From Pedobacter faecalis (GTDB lineage Bacteria; Bacteroidota; Bacteroidia; Sphingobacteriales; Sphingobacteriaceae), in NCBI RefSeq assembly GCF_030182585.1, contig NZ_JARXOW010000002.1:1-64000 (forward strand): DNA of 64,000 bases. The letters are read 5' to 3'. The notes below the pieces were generated by a model, which ran no database searches, was not told where the DNA came from, and was given only the letters and a program-made list of their open reading frames with translations. The position numbers were made by a program, and so were the translations under genes. Of the stretch, positions 16,912-25,012 are shown piece after piece (position 1 is the first letter of the stretch; each line of letters opens with the position of its first letter).

Positions 16912-17532
16912 ATGCTTTTTTTAACGTTTTTTCTAGGGATCGTTTTAAACATGATCGGCTATATTCCGCCTGGCAACATCAATCTGACCGTGGTTCAGAT
17001 CACCATCACCAGAGGAATCAGACAGGCGATATATTTCATCTGCGCATTCTCTGCCGTAGAGGTGCTGTTCACATTCGCTATCATGCGTTTCGTGCAGTGG
17101 CTGTCAAGTGAGATCGACCTTGGATACACGATTGACGTTGCAATGATCCTGTTGTTCACCATATTGGGCGTGCTTACCTGGCGCTCACGCAAACAGATGC
17201 CTAAAGCAGACTACTCCAAGAAAGACAGCATAAAGTATGGAATGCTACTGGGCGTAATTAACCCTATGCAGGTGCCGTTTTGGCTTTTCGTGGGCACTTA
17301 CCTGATATCACATGAGTGGATAGATATCGGTTACCTTTCATTAACGATATTCAGTATTGGATCCGGTCTGGGCGCAGCCCTGGCCTTGTATGGCTTTGCC
17401 CGTTTTGCACAATACGTCCAGGAAAAGTTTGAGCTAAGCAGTTATCTGATCAGTAAAAGTATCGCCATACTTTTCTTCGTACTTTCGGCGTACCATATCT
17501 TCAAACTGGTATATATCTACCTGATCAGATAA
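16912..17532 (+). CDS. LysE/RhtB superfamily transporter
   Basis: A 206-residue membrane protein with about six hydrophobic helices. The N-terminal GIVLNMIGYIPPGNINLTVV with PPG motif and the later GVINPMQVPFW are typical of LysE-type exporters of amino acids or related small molecules. The substrate cannot be told. It follows uvrA closely on the plus strand and converges with the DUF2157 gene, whose stop is 4 bases away. Confidence 0.85.
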   Translation: MLFLTFFLGIVLNMIGYIPPGNINLTVVQITITRGIRQAIYFICAFSAVEVLFTFAIMRFVQWLSSEIDLGYTIDVAMILLFTILGVLTWRSRKQMPKADYSKKDSIKYGMLLGVINPMQVPFWLFVGTYLISHEWIDIGYLSLTIFSIGSGLGAALALYGFARFAQYVQEKFELSSYLISKSIAILFFVLSAYHIFKLVYIYLIR

Positions 17533-17536
17533 GTAA

Positions 17537-18574
17537 CTATTTTTTTAAGAATTCCAGATTCCAGATCTTCTCTGCCCGCCGGCCAATAAGCCAGAACGAA
17601 CCAGCCAGTACGGCAAAGAACAATGCTTTGTGCCAGCTGTCCCAGAAATACTCGAAGTACCTTGTGTACAGGTTTATAAATAAAAAGGTGATGCCAAATT
17701 CGCGGGCAATTTCATCTCTGTATTTAAGTCCGATAAAGATACTGATCACGCAGGCGGCGGCAGATATGAGTCCCCAATAAAACAGACTCAGTTGAGAAAC
17801 GCTATACCATTGTTCTAGCGAACCAAAATTACCAAATACGGATAGCAGCCACATCGACACGAACAGATACACCATCCCGCTGACATAGTTGACCTGAAAA
17901 AACATGGCTAGGCGGGCATTCCTTTTCAGTAGAAATGAACAGGCGGTTAAGAAGAGGCCAAACACTGTAAAGCGTAAAGGGTAGTTCATTCCTAAGAAAT
18001 ACATGTTATCCCTGGAGAGATACCCCGTCTCCGTACCGAACCAGGCGCCGATGGAAATCAGCGTAAATATCCATATTAGCCTTGATTTAAATGTTACGGC
18101 CAGCACACCGTAAACGAGTGCGGAGACCAGAATTAGGGTGCTAAAATGATCGCTATCCTTTCCCAATGACTTGCCTAAATAAGCGACAGCATTCGCTGTA
18201 AGCATAACCGCTGTAAATATTAAAGCTTCGTTGCTAAACACACGGAGCGGTTGGGTCCGCTTCCGTTTAAACCCGAAATAGTACAGAAGTGTTGCAGCTG
18301 CGGCAGACAATATACTGATCAGCAGGTCGGACGCATCGAGCAGCCGTTCCAGGTAGGCCAGTATTTTATTGTCCACGAGCAGGGAGCCTAAGGCAATGAC
18401 GCCACAAGCCATCGCGATCCAAAAGGAGTATTGCGCCAGTCTGCGCCAGTCAAAGGTCTTGGCTTCGTAACTGCTTTTTAGCCTCCCTGCATCCTCTTCC
18501 GTCAGGAGGTTCTGTTCTTGCCAATGACGAATCATGTCATCAAGGAAATCGCTTTTCTCCTGGTCGATCTTCAT
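17537..18574 (-). CDS. DUF2157 family membrane protein
   Basis: A 345-residue protein with a soluble N-terminal domain (about 1-45, DDMIRHWQEQNLLTEEDAGR, the usual DUF2157 start) followed by about nine to ten hydrophobic helices. Function of the family is unknown. Its ATG begins 3 bases after the stop of the CPA2 antiporter gene, so the two are almost certainly one transcript and possibly translationally coupled. This suggests a link to ion homeostasis, which is inference. Confidence 0.8.
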   Translation of the reverse strand: MKIDQEKSDFLDDMIRHWQEQNLLTEEDAGRLKSSYEAKTFDWRRLAQYSFWIAMACGVIALGSLLVDNKILAYLERLLDASDLLISILSAAAATLLYYFGFKRKRTQPLRVFSNEALIFTAVMLTANAVAYLGKSLGKDSDHFSTLILVSALVYGVLAVTFKSRLIWIFTLISIGAWFGTETGYLSRDNMYFLGMNYPLRFTVFGLFLTACSFLLKRNARLAMFFQVNYVSGMVYLFVSMWLLSVFGNFGSLEQWYSVSQLSLFYWGLISAAACVISIFIGLKYRDEIAREFGITFLFINLYTRYFEYFWDSWHKALFFAVLAGSFWLIGRRAEKIWNLEFLKK

Positions 18575-18577
18575 ATG

Positions 18578-20800
18578 CTATGCCAATAAAGCAGGCACTT
18601 TTTTATTGTTGCCTACAATCCAAACGATATCACCGTTATCAAACACAAAATCAGAATCCGGATTCAGAATACGCGTTCCGGAGCGCTCAATGCCGACCAC
18701 GAGTCCCTGAGTTGATTCGCGGATGCCCGATGTCCGGATGCTTTGGCCATAGACAGGAGAGCTGCTGTTTATCACAACTTTTTGCAGAGCCATATCTTCT
18801 TTCGGGAATGATGATTCCAAGTTCTCGTCAATCATCCCTTCAAAAAGTACCTTCACCGCAGCCAGTTGCTCGTCAGTACCAATCACCATCACCTTGTCAT
18901 TGGGATATAGCCGTTCATCACGTCCCGGTGTAGGAATCATGATCTTGCCCCGTTCAATAAGGGCGATGTTTACACCGTACTTCTCGCGCACCGATAACTC
19001 GGCGAGTGTTTTCCCGATTAGAGACGACTCAGGTGCCACCGTAAGATCGGCAAGGTGAGCGTCCCAGGGCAATATCTCATGCTGTGCGTTTTGCGCTTCC
19101 CTCGCATTCAGGTTTCGGAGGAAACGGCTCTCCAGTCGGTTATAAAAGCTTTGCAGTTTCCGGGAGAAGATAAACATTCCGCATACAATAAGGGCTACCG
19201 CAAAGACCACCGAGATCCAGGTGCTGTAAAATTGATAAATGAGGAAGCCAACGAAAAAGATGGCAATGGCCACACGCAGAATTTCGAGCGCGACAAGCGG
19301 GCCTCTTGTATACTTTTTATTGAGCCAAAGATGAGAATATGCCTTTCGCTCAATGCGTCTGATGGCAAGTGCCCATAAAAACGGTGTCATTGCAGCAAGA
19401 GTAAGCACCAGGCTGATGATGATCCCGTAGTTTCCGTTGATGATAGAGGTGGTAATAAAGGGCTGAAGGAATCGTGAGCCTAAGAAAACCAGGGCGATTA
19501 AAATTACACTGTGTATGATGGTGTTGAAGGTGTACGACCTGAGCAGGATTTTCCAGTCGCTCATCGTTGTAATTCCGGCAGTACTCGAACTGTACCGCTT
19601 AATACCTTCCGTCCACCGGTTTGGCAGTTTGCGTTCCAGAAAAACGTAAAAGGGCTCCGAAGCCTTAATCAGGTAAGGCGTGGTAAACGTTGTGATGGCG
19701 GAAACCGCCACAGCAATGGGATATAAAAATTCGCTGGTTACCTTCAGTGTAAGTCCCAGCGTGGCAATAATAAAAGAGAATTCACCGATCTGTGCCAGAC
19801 TCATGCCTGTCTGCACCGACGTCTTAAGTGGCTGCCCTGATACCAGCGCACCCAGGCCTGAACTCAAAAACTTTCCTAATACCGTCGATAGGGTAATGAT
19901 CAATATAGGTACGATATATTCCACAAGAATGCGGGGTTCAATGAGCATACCCACAGACACAAAGAAGATAGCCGCGAAAAGATCCTTTACAGATTTGGTC
20001 AGATGTTCTATCCGCTCGGCCTGGGTAGTCTCAGCAAGTATGGAACCCATGATAAAAGCGCCCAACGCCGGGGAGAAACCGACTTTGACAGCCAGCAGGA
20101 CCATAATGAGGCAGAGCGCTATCGATACAACCAGCATAGTCTCGTCGTTCATAAGCTTTCTTGTCGCCTTTAAGAAAGTGGGGATAAGGAAAATGCCCCC
20201 TATAAACCAGAGGATCAGGAAGAAACAAAGTTTCAAAATGGAGGTCAGCATTTCTGCACCGGCAAACTGCTGGCTTACAGCCAGGGTAGACAACAATACA
20301 AGAAGCAGGATTGCTACTAAATCTTCCACAATCAACACCCCGAAAACCAGTCCCGCAAACTTCTTATGCTTTACTCCGAGTTCCTCAAACGCACGGATAA
20401 TGATTGTTGTAGAGGATACGGAAAGGATTCCGCCCAGAAAGATGCTGTCCATCGTAGACCAGCCCATTAATTTTCCAGCCGTAAACCCTATGGCCAGCAT
20501 AAATACCACTTCTACAATGGCTGTAATGGAAGCCGAGCCGCCAACCTTTACAAGCTTCTTAAAACTGAATTCCAGGCCCAGACTAAAAAGAAGGAAAATA
20601 ACACCTATTTCTGCCCAGATATGAATACTGGCATTGTCGGTAACCGTAGGCAGAAAGTCAACGTGTGGCCCAACGAGCAAACCAGCAAGAATATAGCCCA
20701 GTACAATAGGCTGTCTGATTTTTTTGAATAGTAATGTTGTTATAGCAGCAGCGGCAAGTATGAGCCCCAGGTCGGTAATAAGAACGGGCAGATGTATCAT
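18578..20800 (-). CDS. CPA2-type cation/proton antiporter with two TrkA-C domains
   Basis: A 740-residue transporter. The first 380 or so residues form the Na+/H+ exchanger (KefB-like) membrane domain, with GYILAGLLVGPH, FLLFSLGLEFS and SMSLAQ-type GEFSF segments. Two to three further helices follow at about 420-540. The C-terminus carries two RCK_C/TrkA-C ligand-sensing domains (about 590-660 and 670-740), but no NAD-binding RCK_N (TrkA-N) domain, unlike KefB/KefC. Such proteins exchange K+ or Na+ for protons under control of a small ligand. It heads a two-gene unit with the DUF2157 gene. Confidence 0.92.
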   Translation of the reverse strand: MIHLPVLITDLGLILAAAAITTLLFKKIRQPIVLGYILAGLLVGPHVDFLPTVTDNASIHIWAEIGVIFLLFSLGLEFSFKKLVKVGGSASITAIVEVVFMLAIGFTAGKLMGWSTMDSIFLGGILSVSSTTIIIRAFEELGVKHKKFAGLVFGVLIVEDLVAILLLVLLSTLAVSQQFAGAEMLTSILKLCFFLILWFIGGIFLIPTFLKATRKLMNDETMLVVSIALCLIMVLLAVKVGFSPALGAFIMGSILAETTQAERIEHLTKSVKDLFAAIFFVSVGMLIEPRILVEYIVPILIITLSTVLGKFLSSGLGALVSGQPLKTSVQTGMSLAQIGEFSFIIATLGLTLKVTSEFLYPIAVAVSAITTFTTPYLIKASEPFYVFLERKLPNRWTEGIKRYSSSTAGITTMSDWKILLRSYTFNTIIHSVILIALVFLGSRFLQPFITTSIINGNYGIIISLVLTLAAMTPFLWALAIRRIERKAYSHLWLNKKYTRGPLVALEILRVAIAIFFVGFLIYQFYSTWISVVFAVALIVCGMFIFSRKLQSFYNRLESRFLRNLNAREAQNAQHEILPWDAHLADLTVAPESSLIGKTLAELSVREKYGVNIALIERGKIMIPTPGRDERLYPNDKVMVIGTDEQLAAVKVLFEGMIDENLESSFPKEDMALQKVVINSSSPVYGQSIRTSGIRESTQGLVVGIERSGTRILNPDSDFVFDNGDIVWIVGNNKKVPALLA

Positions 20801-20876
20801 ATCGTACGAAAAATCAATTTGCCCTAATATACGAAAAAAAGAGGTGTTTTTAGCAGAAAGGCGCGAGTTTTTTAGG

Positions 20877-21812
20877 TTAAAACGCCTTTCGGAAATAGGC
20901 CAGAGTAGCCGTTTTATCCTTCTCCAATTGCAATTTCAAGGCTTCCAGTCCTGTGAACTTTTCATCCTGCCGCAGGAACTCCATGAAGTTCATGGTGATT
21001 TCCTGGCCATATATTTCCTTCTCAAAATCAAAGATGTTCACTTCGATATTTCTGGTCATGCCGTTTATTGTAGGCCGCTGCCCTATATATGCCATGCCCT
21101 TAAACAGGCTTTCGTTTAAATAAACGGTAACGGCATATATGCCGTCAGACGGAATCAGCTTATAAGTTTCCTCTATAAAAATATTGGCCGTCGGAAAACC
21201 GATCGTACGTCCGATCTTATCACCCTTGATCACCCGGCCACGCAGGGAAAAATGATAGCCTAAGTACTTCGCCGCCAAAGCTACATCCCCATCCAGCAAA
21301 GCTTTTCTGATTTTGGTGGAACTTACGGCGACATCATTAATATCCTGCTCTGGAATCTGTTCAATACTATACCCGAACAGATCTGCATAAAACTCCAGTT
21401 CCTTCATGCCACCCTGCCGGTCTTTTCCAAAACGATGATCGTAGCCAACAATTAAATGCTTAACTCCAATGGTGTCAACCAAAATGTTTCTAATGTAGTC
21501 TTCGGGCGATAAATTCGAAAAGTCGCGGGTAAAAGGAATGATGATCAGATGGTCCACTCCGAGGGTTTCCAGGATATTGGCCTTCTCCTGGATGGTATTG
21601 ATCATCTTAAGGTCCTGATTTTCCGGATCAATGATTAACCTCGGATGGGGGAAAAAGGTTAGGATCACACTTTCCGCACGCAGTGCCTTGGCTTTGTCGC
21701 ACAACTGCTTTACAATCTTTTGATGCCCGTAGTGGACACCATCGAAAGTGCCGATGGTCACAACCGCATTGCTCAGTTTGTTGAACTCCGAAAGCTGATG
21801 GTATATCTTCAA
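20877..21812 (-). CDS. ribF: Bifunctional riboflavin kinase / FAD synthetase
   Basis: A 311-residue enzyme that makes FMN and then FAD from riboflavin. The N-terminal nucleotidyltransferase domain has GTFDGVHYGHQKIV (about 22-35); the C-terminal flavokinase domain has KGDKIGRTIGFPTANI (about 196-211). It is the last gene of the ftsX-DUF3098-uppP-truB-ribF unit, 13 bases after truB. The truB-ribF pairing is common in bacteria. Confidence 0.97.
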   Translation of the reverse strand: MKIYHQLSEFNKLSNAVVTIGTFDGVHYGHQKIVKQLCDKAKALRAESVILTFFPHPRLIIDPENQDLKMINTIQEKANILETLGVDHLIIIPFTRDFSNLSPEDYIRNILVDTIGVKHLIVGYDHRFGKDRQGGMKELEFYADLFGYSIEQIPEQDINDVAVSSTKIRKALLDGDVALAAKYLGYHFSLRGRVIKGDKIGRTIGFPTANIFIEETYKLIPSDGIYAVTVYLNESLFKGMAYIGQRPTINGMTRNIEVNIFDFEKEIYGQEITMNFMEFLRQDEKFTGLEALKLQLEKDKTATLAYFRKAF

Positions 21813-21825
21813 GACTGTAAATTTA

Positions 21826-22548
21826 CTAAACTTTTTTACTGCGCAGGTGCGTCACCAAGTCGCTCACCTCAAAAGCATTCTCCAGCAGAAAATTACCGCT
21901 TCTTGTCCTTGTGAGCCTGGACAGGTAAGCCCCGTTATTGAGCTTTTTTCCAAAATCAGCAACCAGCGAACGGATGTAGGTTCCCTTGCTGCATATCACC
22001 CTAAAATCAACTTCGGGGAGTCTGATTGAAGTAATCTCAAAAAGGGAAATGCTCACGTTTCTCAATCTTAGCTCCGTTTCCTCACCCCGTCTTGCTTTGA
22101 GATATAAACGTTCCCCGTTTACTTTGATGGCAGAATGCGCAGGAGGATACTGCTGTATATCGCCCATGAATGCACTTGTGGCATCATGTATAGCCTCGTG
22201 GCTAAGGCCCTCTAGATCAAAATGCTGATCAGGCTCGGTTTCCATATCGTAAGAGGGGGTGGTAGCTCCAAGGACCATCGTGCCGGTATATTCCTTTTCT
22301 TCAGCCTGAAACGAATCGATTTGCTTGGTCAGCTTGCCGGTGCAAACAATAAGCAACCCGGTAGCCAAAGGATCAAGTGTCCCGGCATGGCCTACCTTCA
22401 GTTTAAGCGGTTTAAGGGAGTTTCTGATTTTGCCTACAACATCAAAGCTTGTCCATTTGTAAGGCTTGTTGATCAGCAGAAGTTCGCCCTCAGCAAAATT
22501 AAACTCTGGAAATTCCTTTATAGATTGCTCCTTAATCTCTTCAGTCAT
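21826..22548 (-). CDS. truB: tRNA pseudouridine-55 synthase
   Basis: A 240-residue TruB that makes the universal pseudouridine in the T loop of tRNAs. The catalytic Asp59 lies in VGHAGTLDPLATG, and KWTSFDVVGKIR is the usual N-terminal motif. The start is the ATG at 22548, which shares one base with the uppP stop codon (TAATG), indicating translational coupling. A longer in-frame reading to 22620 would lie inside uppP and has an atypical N-terminus. Confidence 0.96.
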   Translation of the reverse strand: MTEEIKEQSIKEFPEFNFAEGELLLINKPYKWTSFDVVGKIRNSLKPLKLKVGHAGTLDPLATGLLIVCTGKLTKQIDSFQAEEKEYTGTMVLGATTPSYDMETEPDQHFDLEGLSHEAIHDATSAFMGDIQQYPPAHSAIKVNGERLYLKARRGEETELRLRNVSISLFEITSIRLPEVDFRVICSKGTYIRSLVADFGKKLNNGAYLSRLTRTRSGNFLLENAFEVSDLVTHLRSKKV

Positions 22549-23342
22549 TACAAAACATTCATTTCCACACCGGAGTAATATAAGGCGATAAGGACAACGC
22601 CTATAATGATCCTGTACCATCCAAAAATACGGAACCCATGTTTGGATAAAAAGCCGATAAATGATTTGATGGCGATGATCGCCACGATAAAAGCGACCAC
22701 GTTACCAAAAAGAAGAAGTTTTACGTTTTCTGCATTGAGCAAGTCATAGCCCTTCAGCAGCTTATATCCGGTGGCAGCGCACATGGTTGGAACCGCCAGG
22801 AAAAACGAAAACTCCGCAGCGGCCTGTCTGGTAAGCTTTTGTTGCATGCCTCCGATAATTGTAGCGGCACTTCTGCTCAATCCTGGAAAAACCACCGCCA
22901 GCACCTGAAAACATCCAATCTTAAAAGCAGTCAGATTACTGATATCGGTTTCTTTATCTATTGCCGGACTCTTAAACAGTTTATCGATAAACAACAATAC
23001 GATACCACCCAATAAAAGCACAACGGCTATAAACAAAGGATTGCCCAGGGTGTTGTCGATAAAGTCGTTCAGGATAAAGCCAAAAAACAAAGCAGGAATA
23101 ACAGCAATAACAAGTTTAAGATAAAACTGCCATTTGCTGAAATCCATAAATTTTCTCCAGTATAAGACTACGACTGCCAATATGGCCCCAAGCTGGATGG
23201 CTACTTCAAATAATTTTACGAAATCATCATGACCAATACCCATAAAAGAACTGGCGATCACCATATGGCCGGTTGAAGACACTGGTAAAAACTCCGTCAG
23301 GCCCTCTATAACGGCGAGAATTAAAGCTTGTAAATAATCCAT
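22548..23342 (-). CDS. uppP: Undecaprenyl-diphosphate phosphatase
   Basis: A 264-residue integral membrane enzyme (BacA family) that recycles the lipid carrier of peptidoglycan and polysaccharide synthesis. The two active-site motifs are visible: EGLTEFLPVSSTGHM near the N-terminus and PGLSRSAATIIGG (about 152-164). It lies 7 bases after the DUF3098 gene and overlaps truB by one base. Confidence 0.96.
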   Translation of the reverse strand: MDYLQALILAVIEGLTEFLPVSSTGHMVIASSFMGIGHDDFVKLFEVAIQLGAILAVVVLYWRKFMDFSKWQFYLKLVIAVIPALFFGFILNDFIDNTLGNPLFIAVVLLLGGIVLLFIDKLFKSPAIDKETDISNLTAFKIGCFQVLAVVFPGLSRSAATIIGGMQQKLTRQAAAEFSFFLAVPTMCAATGYKLLKGYDLLNAENVKLLLFGNVVAFIVAIIAIKSFIGFLSKHGFRIFGWYRIIIGVVLIALYYSGVEMNVL

Positions 23343-23349
23343 TTACCGG

Positions 23350-23574
23350 CTATTTCTTTAGGATAGCATAGACGCCCAGTCCAAAACCAGCAAGCACTAC
23401 CATCGGAGCAAGTAGGGTTTTCCTGAAATCATAAATGTCTGTAGTACCCATCATAAGGATAAAACCTACAACTACGATGGCTATGCTCAATAAAAGCAAT
23501 TGATAGTTCTTCTTCGTAAAAACCAGTTCCGATTTTGCTTCCGGGTTCGGGGAAGCGGATTTTTTTTCTGCCAT
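23350..23574 (-). CDS. DUF3098 family small membrane protein
   Basis: A 74-residue protein with a charged N-terminal tail, two hydrophobic helices (about 26-43 and 54-71), and the family-typical IYDFRKTLLAPMVVLAGF segment between and within them. Function unknown; in Bacteroidota it commonly sits between ftsX and uppP, as here. Its ATG shares one base with the ftsX stop (TAATG). Confidence 0.85.
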   Translation of the reverse strand: MAEKKSASPNPEAKSELVFTKKNYQLLLLSIAIVVVGFILMMGTTDIYDFRKTLLAPMVVLAGFGLGVYAILKK

Positions 23575-24452
23575 TATCTGTAAAGATCGTATATTTTTAA
23601 ACGTAAATATTTATTAACCGCCATTGATGTACTAATAGCGGTGATGAAAATGCCAATACCAACAAGGCCAATAAGTACGATGCCGAATTCGGTGTAGTTT
23701 CTGAGGATAACAATTTCAGGAATCTCCCGCTGGGTGTAATATAAAATGCCAAGCAGGATAAGGATCGCAATAAAGGCTGCTATCAGCCCATGCAGGGCTG
23801 CAATCAATACAAACGGCCTGCGAATGAAGCCGCGGGTAGCACCCACCAGTTGCATACTTTTGATCAGAAAACGCTGGGAATAGATGGCCAGGCGTATGGT
23901 GTTGTTAATCAGTGCCACAGAAATCACCAGCAGTATGGCAGCAAAGCCTAAAATAATCAGTCCGATCGTGTTGATGTTTTTATTGACCATGTCGATGAGC
24001 GAGCTCTGATAGATCACTTCTTTAACGACCGGATTCTGACCGATACTTGCTTTCAGTGACTCTATACTCTTATTGTTGGCATAGTCCGCTTTCAAATAAA
24101 CGTCTACCGTAGAGAGTAGTGGGTTATACCCAAGGAAATTCACAAAGTCTTCACCCAGATCATTGGTCAGGTTTCTCGCTGCCATCTCCTTATTCACGTA
24201 CTGCGTAGATTTGATAGCCGGGTTGGCGTTCAGGTCCTTCTGGAACTGTAAAATATCCGTCTCTTTAGCGCCCTCATCAACAATAATATTTAAAACGATG
24301 TTTTCCTTAACATAATTAGACAGATTCTTGGCATGAACCAAAATCAGTCCGAGCATTCCAAGCATCAACAGAACAAGAGCAATACTGAATATCGTAGAAA
24401 TGTAGATCGTTTTTGTCTTCTTAGAAGCGTCGCTTACTTCAAATTCTTCCAT
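23574..24452 (-). CDS. ftsX: Cell division protein FtsX (ABC-type permease)
   Basis: A 292-residue permease with one N-terminal helix (about 19-40), a periplasmic domain (about 45-165) and three C-terminal helices. It pairs with the ATPase FtsE to control peptidoglycan hydrolases at the septum; ftsE is not in this window. It is the first gene of the five-gene unit, with a promoter-like box 22 bases upstream. Confidence 0.92.
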   Translation of the reverse strand: MEEFEVSDASKKTKTIYISTIFSIALVLLMLGMLGLILVHAKNLSNYVKENIVLNIIVDEGAKETDILQFQKDLNANPAIKSTQYVNKEMAARNLTNDLGEDFVNFLGYNPLLSTVDVYLKADYANNKSIESLKASIGQNPVVKEVIYQSSLIDMVNKNINTIGLIILGFAAILLVISVALINNTIRLAIYSQRFLIKSMQLVGATRGFIRRPFVLIAALHGLIAAFIAILILLGILYYTQREIPEIVILRNYTEFGIVLIGLVGIGIFITAISTSMAVNKYLRLKIYDLYR

Positions 24453-24474
24453 ACGCTTTAGTCTGAGTTTTCTG

Positions 24475-24482
24475 CGAAAATA
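24475..24482 (-). promoter_or_regulatory. Minus-7-like box of the ftsX operon
   Basis: TATTTTCG followed by CA; the same TTATTTTCGCA string occurs upstream of leuS. It is a TAnnTTCG variant of the Bacteroidota box. Confidence 0.4.
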
Positions 24483-24543
24483 AGTAAATGTTCACAAAAG
24501 GCACCGTATTTGCGAAGCTTTTTGGAAAAAAACAAAACCTGTT

Positions 24544-24921
24544 ATGAAAAAACAATCAATCCTTACTATTGCGCTTTTGCTCATCGTTAATCTTGTTTTG
24601 ACCTCCTGCGGTAAAGAAGATACTACTTCAATAAAGCCCAGAATGACGGGTCGCTGGGATGTCTCGCGGATCGAAGGTGTGCCTTTAAATATATCAACCG
24701 GTGATTATTACGACTTTAAGGAGGGAGAAGACGATATCGTCGAAATTCGTGAAGGCGGCAATCTTCAATCGGGCACCTACGCTGTTCAGGTGGGTAATGA
24801 CTTTAGTATGCAGATCGGCGGCAAGCTGTACACCTGCAAGGTCATCGTACTGGAGACAGGCAGATTGGAATTCTCGGCTTCCGACGGCAGCGTCACAAAA
24901 AAAGTTTTCCTGAAAAGATAG
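24544..24921 (+). CDS. Small lipoprotein with lipocalin-like fold
   Basis: A 125-residue protein with a lipoprotein signal (lipobox LTSC, Cys22) and a small beta-rich body beginning TGRWDVSRIEG, the pattern of Bacteroidota lipocalin-like lipoproteins. Ligand unknown. It is divergent from ftsX and about 90 bases upstream of leuS, which has its own promoter-like box. Confidence 0.75.
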   Translation: MKKQSILTIALLLIVNLVLTSCGKEDTTSIKPRMTGRWDVSRIEGVPLNISTGDYYDFKEGEDDIVEIREGGNLQSGTYAVQVGNDFSMQIGGKLYTCKVIVLETGRLEFSASDGSVTKKVFLKR

Positions 24922-24949
24922 GGGCTTCGCAGAGTTGTGTTTATTTCTT

Positions 24950-24957
24950 TATTTTCG
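24950..24957 (+). promoter_or_regulatory. Minus-7-like box of leuS
   Basis: TATTTTCG within TTATTTTCGCA, as upstream of ftsX. The 55-base leader that follows contains a small CCTGC/GCAGG hairpin (24961-24974). Confidence 0.4.
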
Positions 24958-25012
24958 CATCCTGCAATCGCAGGAGCGCCGGTAAGCGCAAACAGCTATA
25001 CAAAGTTTATCG

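Noticed and set aside
22549..22620. Longer truB start inside uppP
   Set aside because: The added N-terminus is cysteine/arginine-rich and unlike TruB; the ATG overlapping the uppP stop fits the family and the operon.
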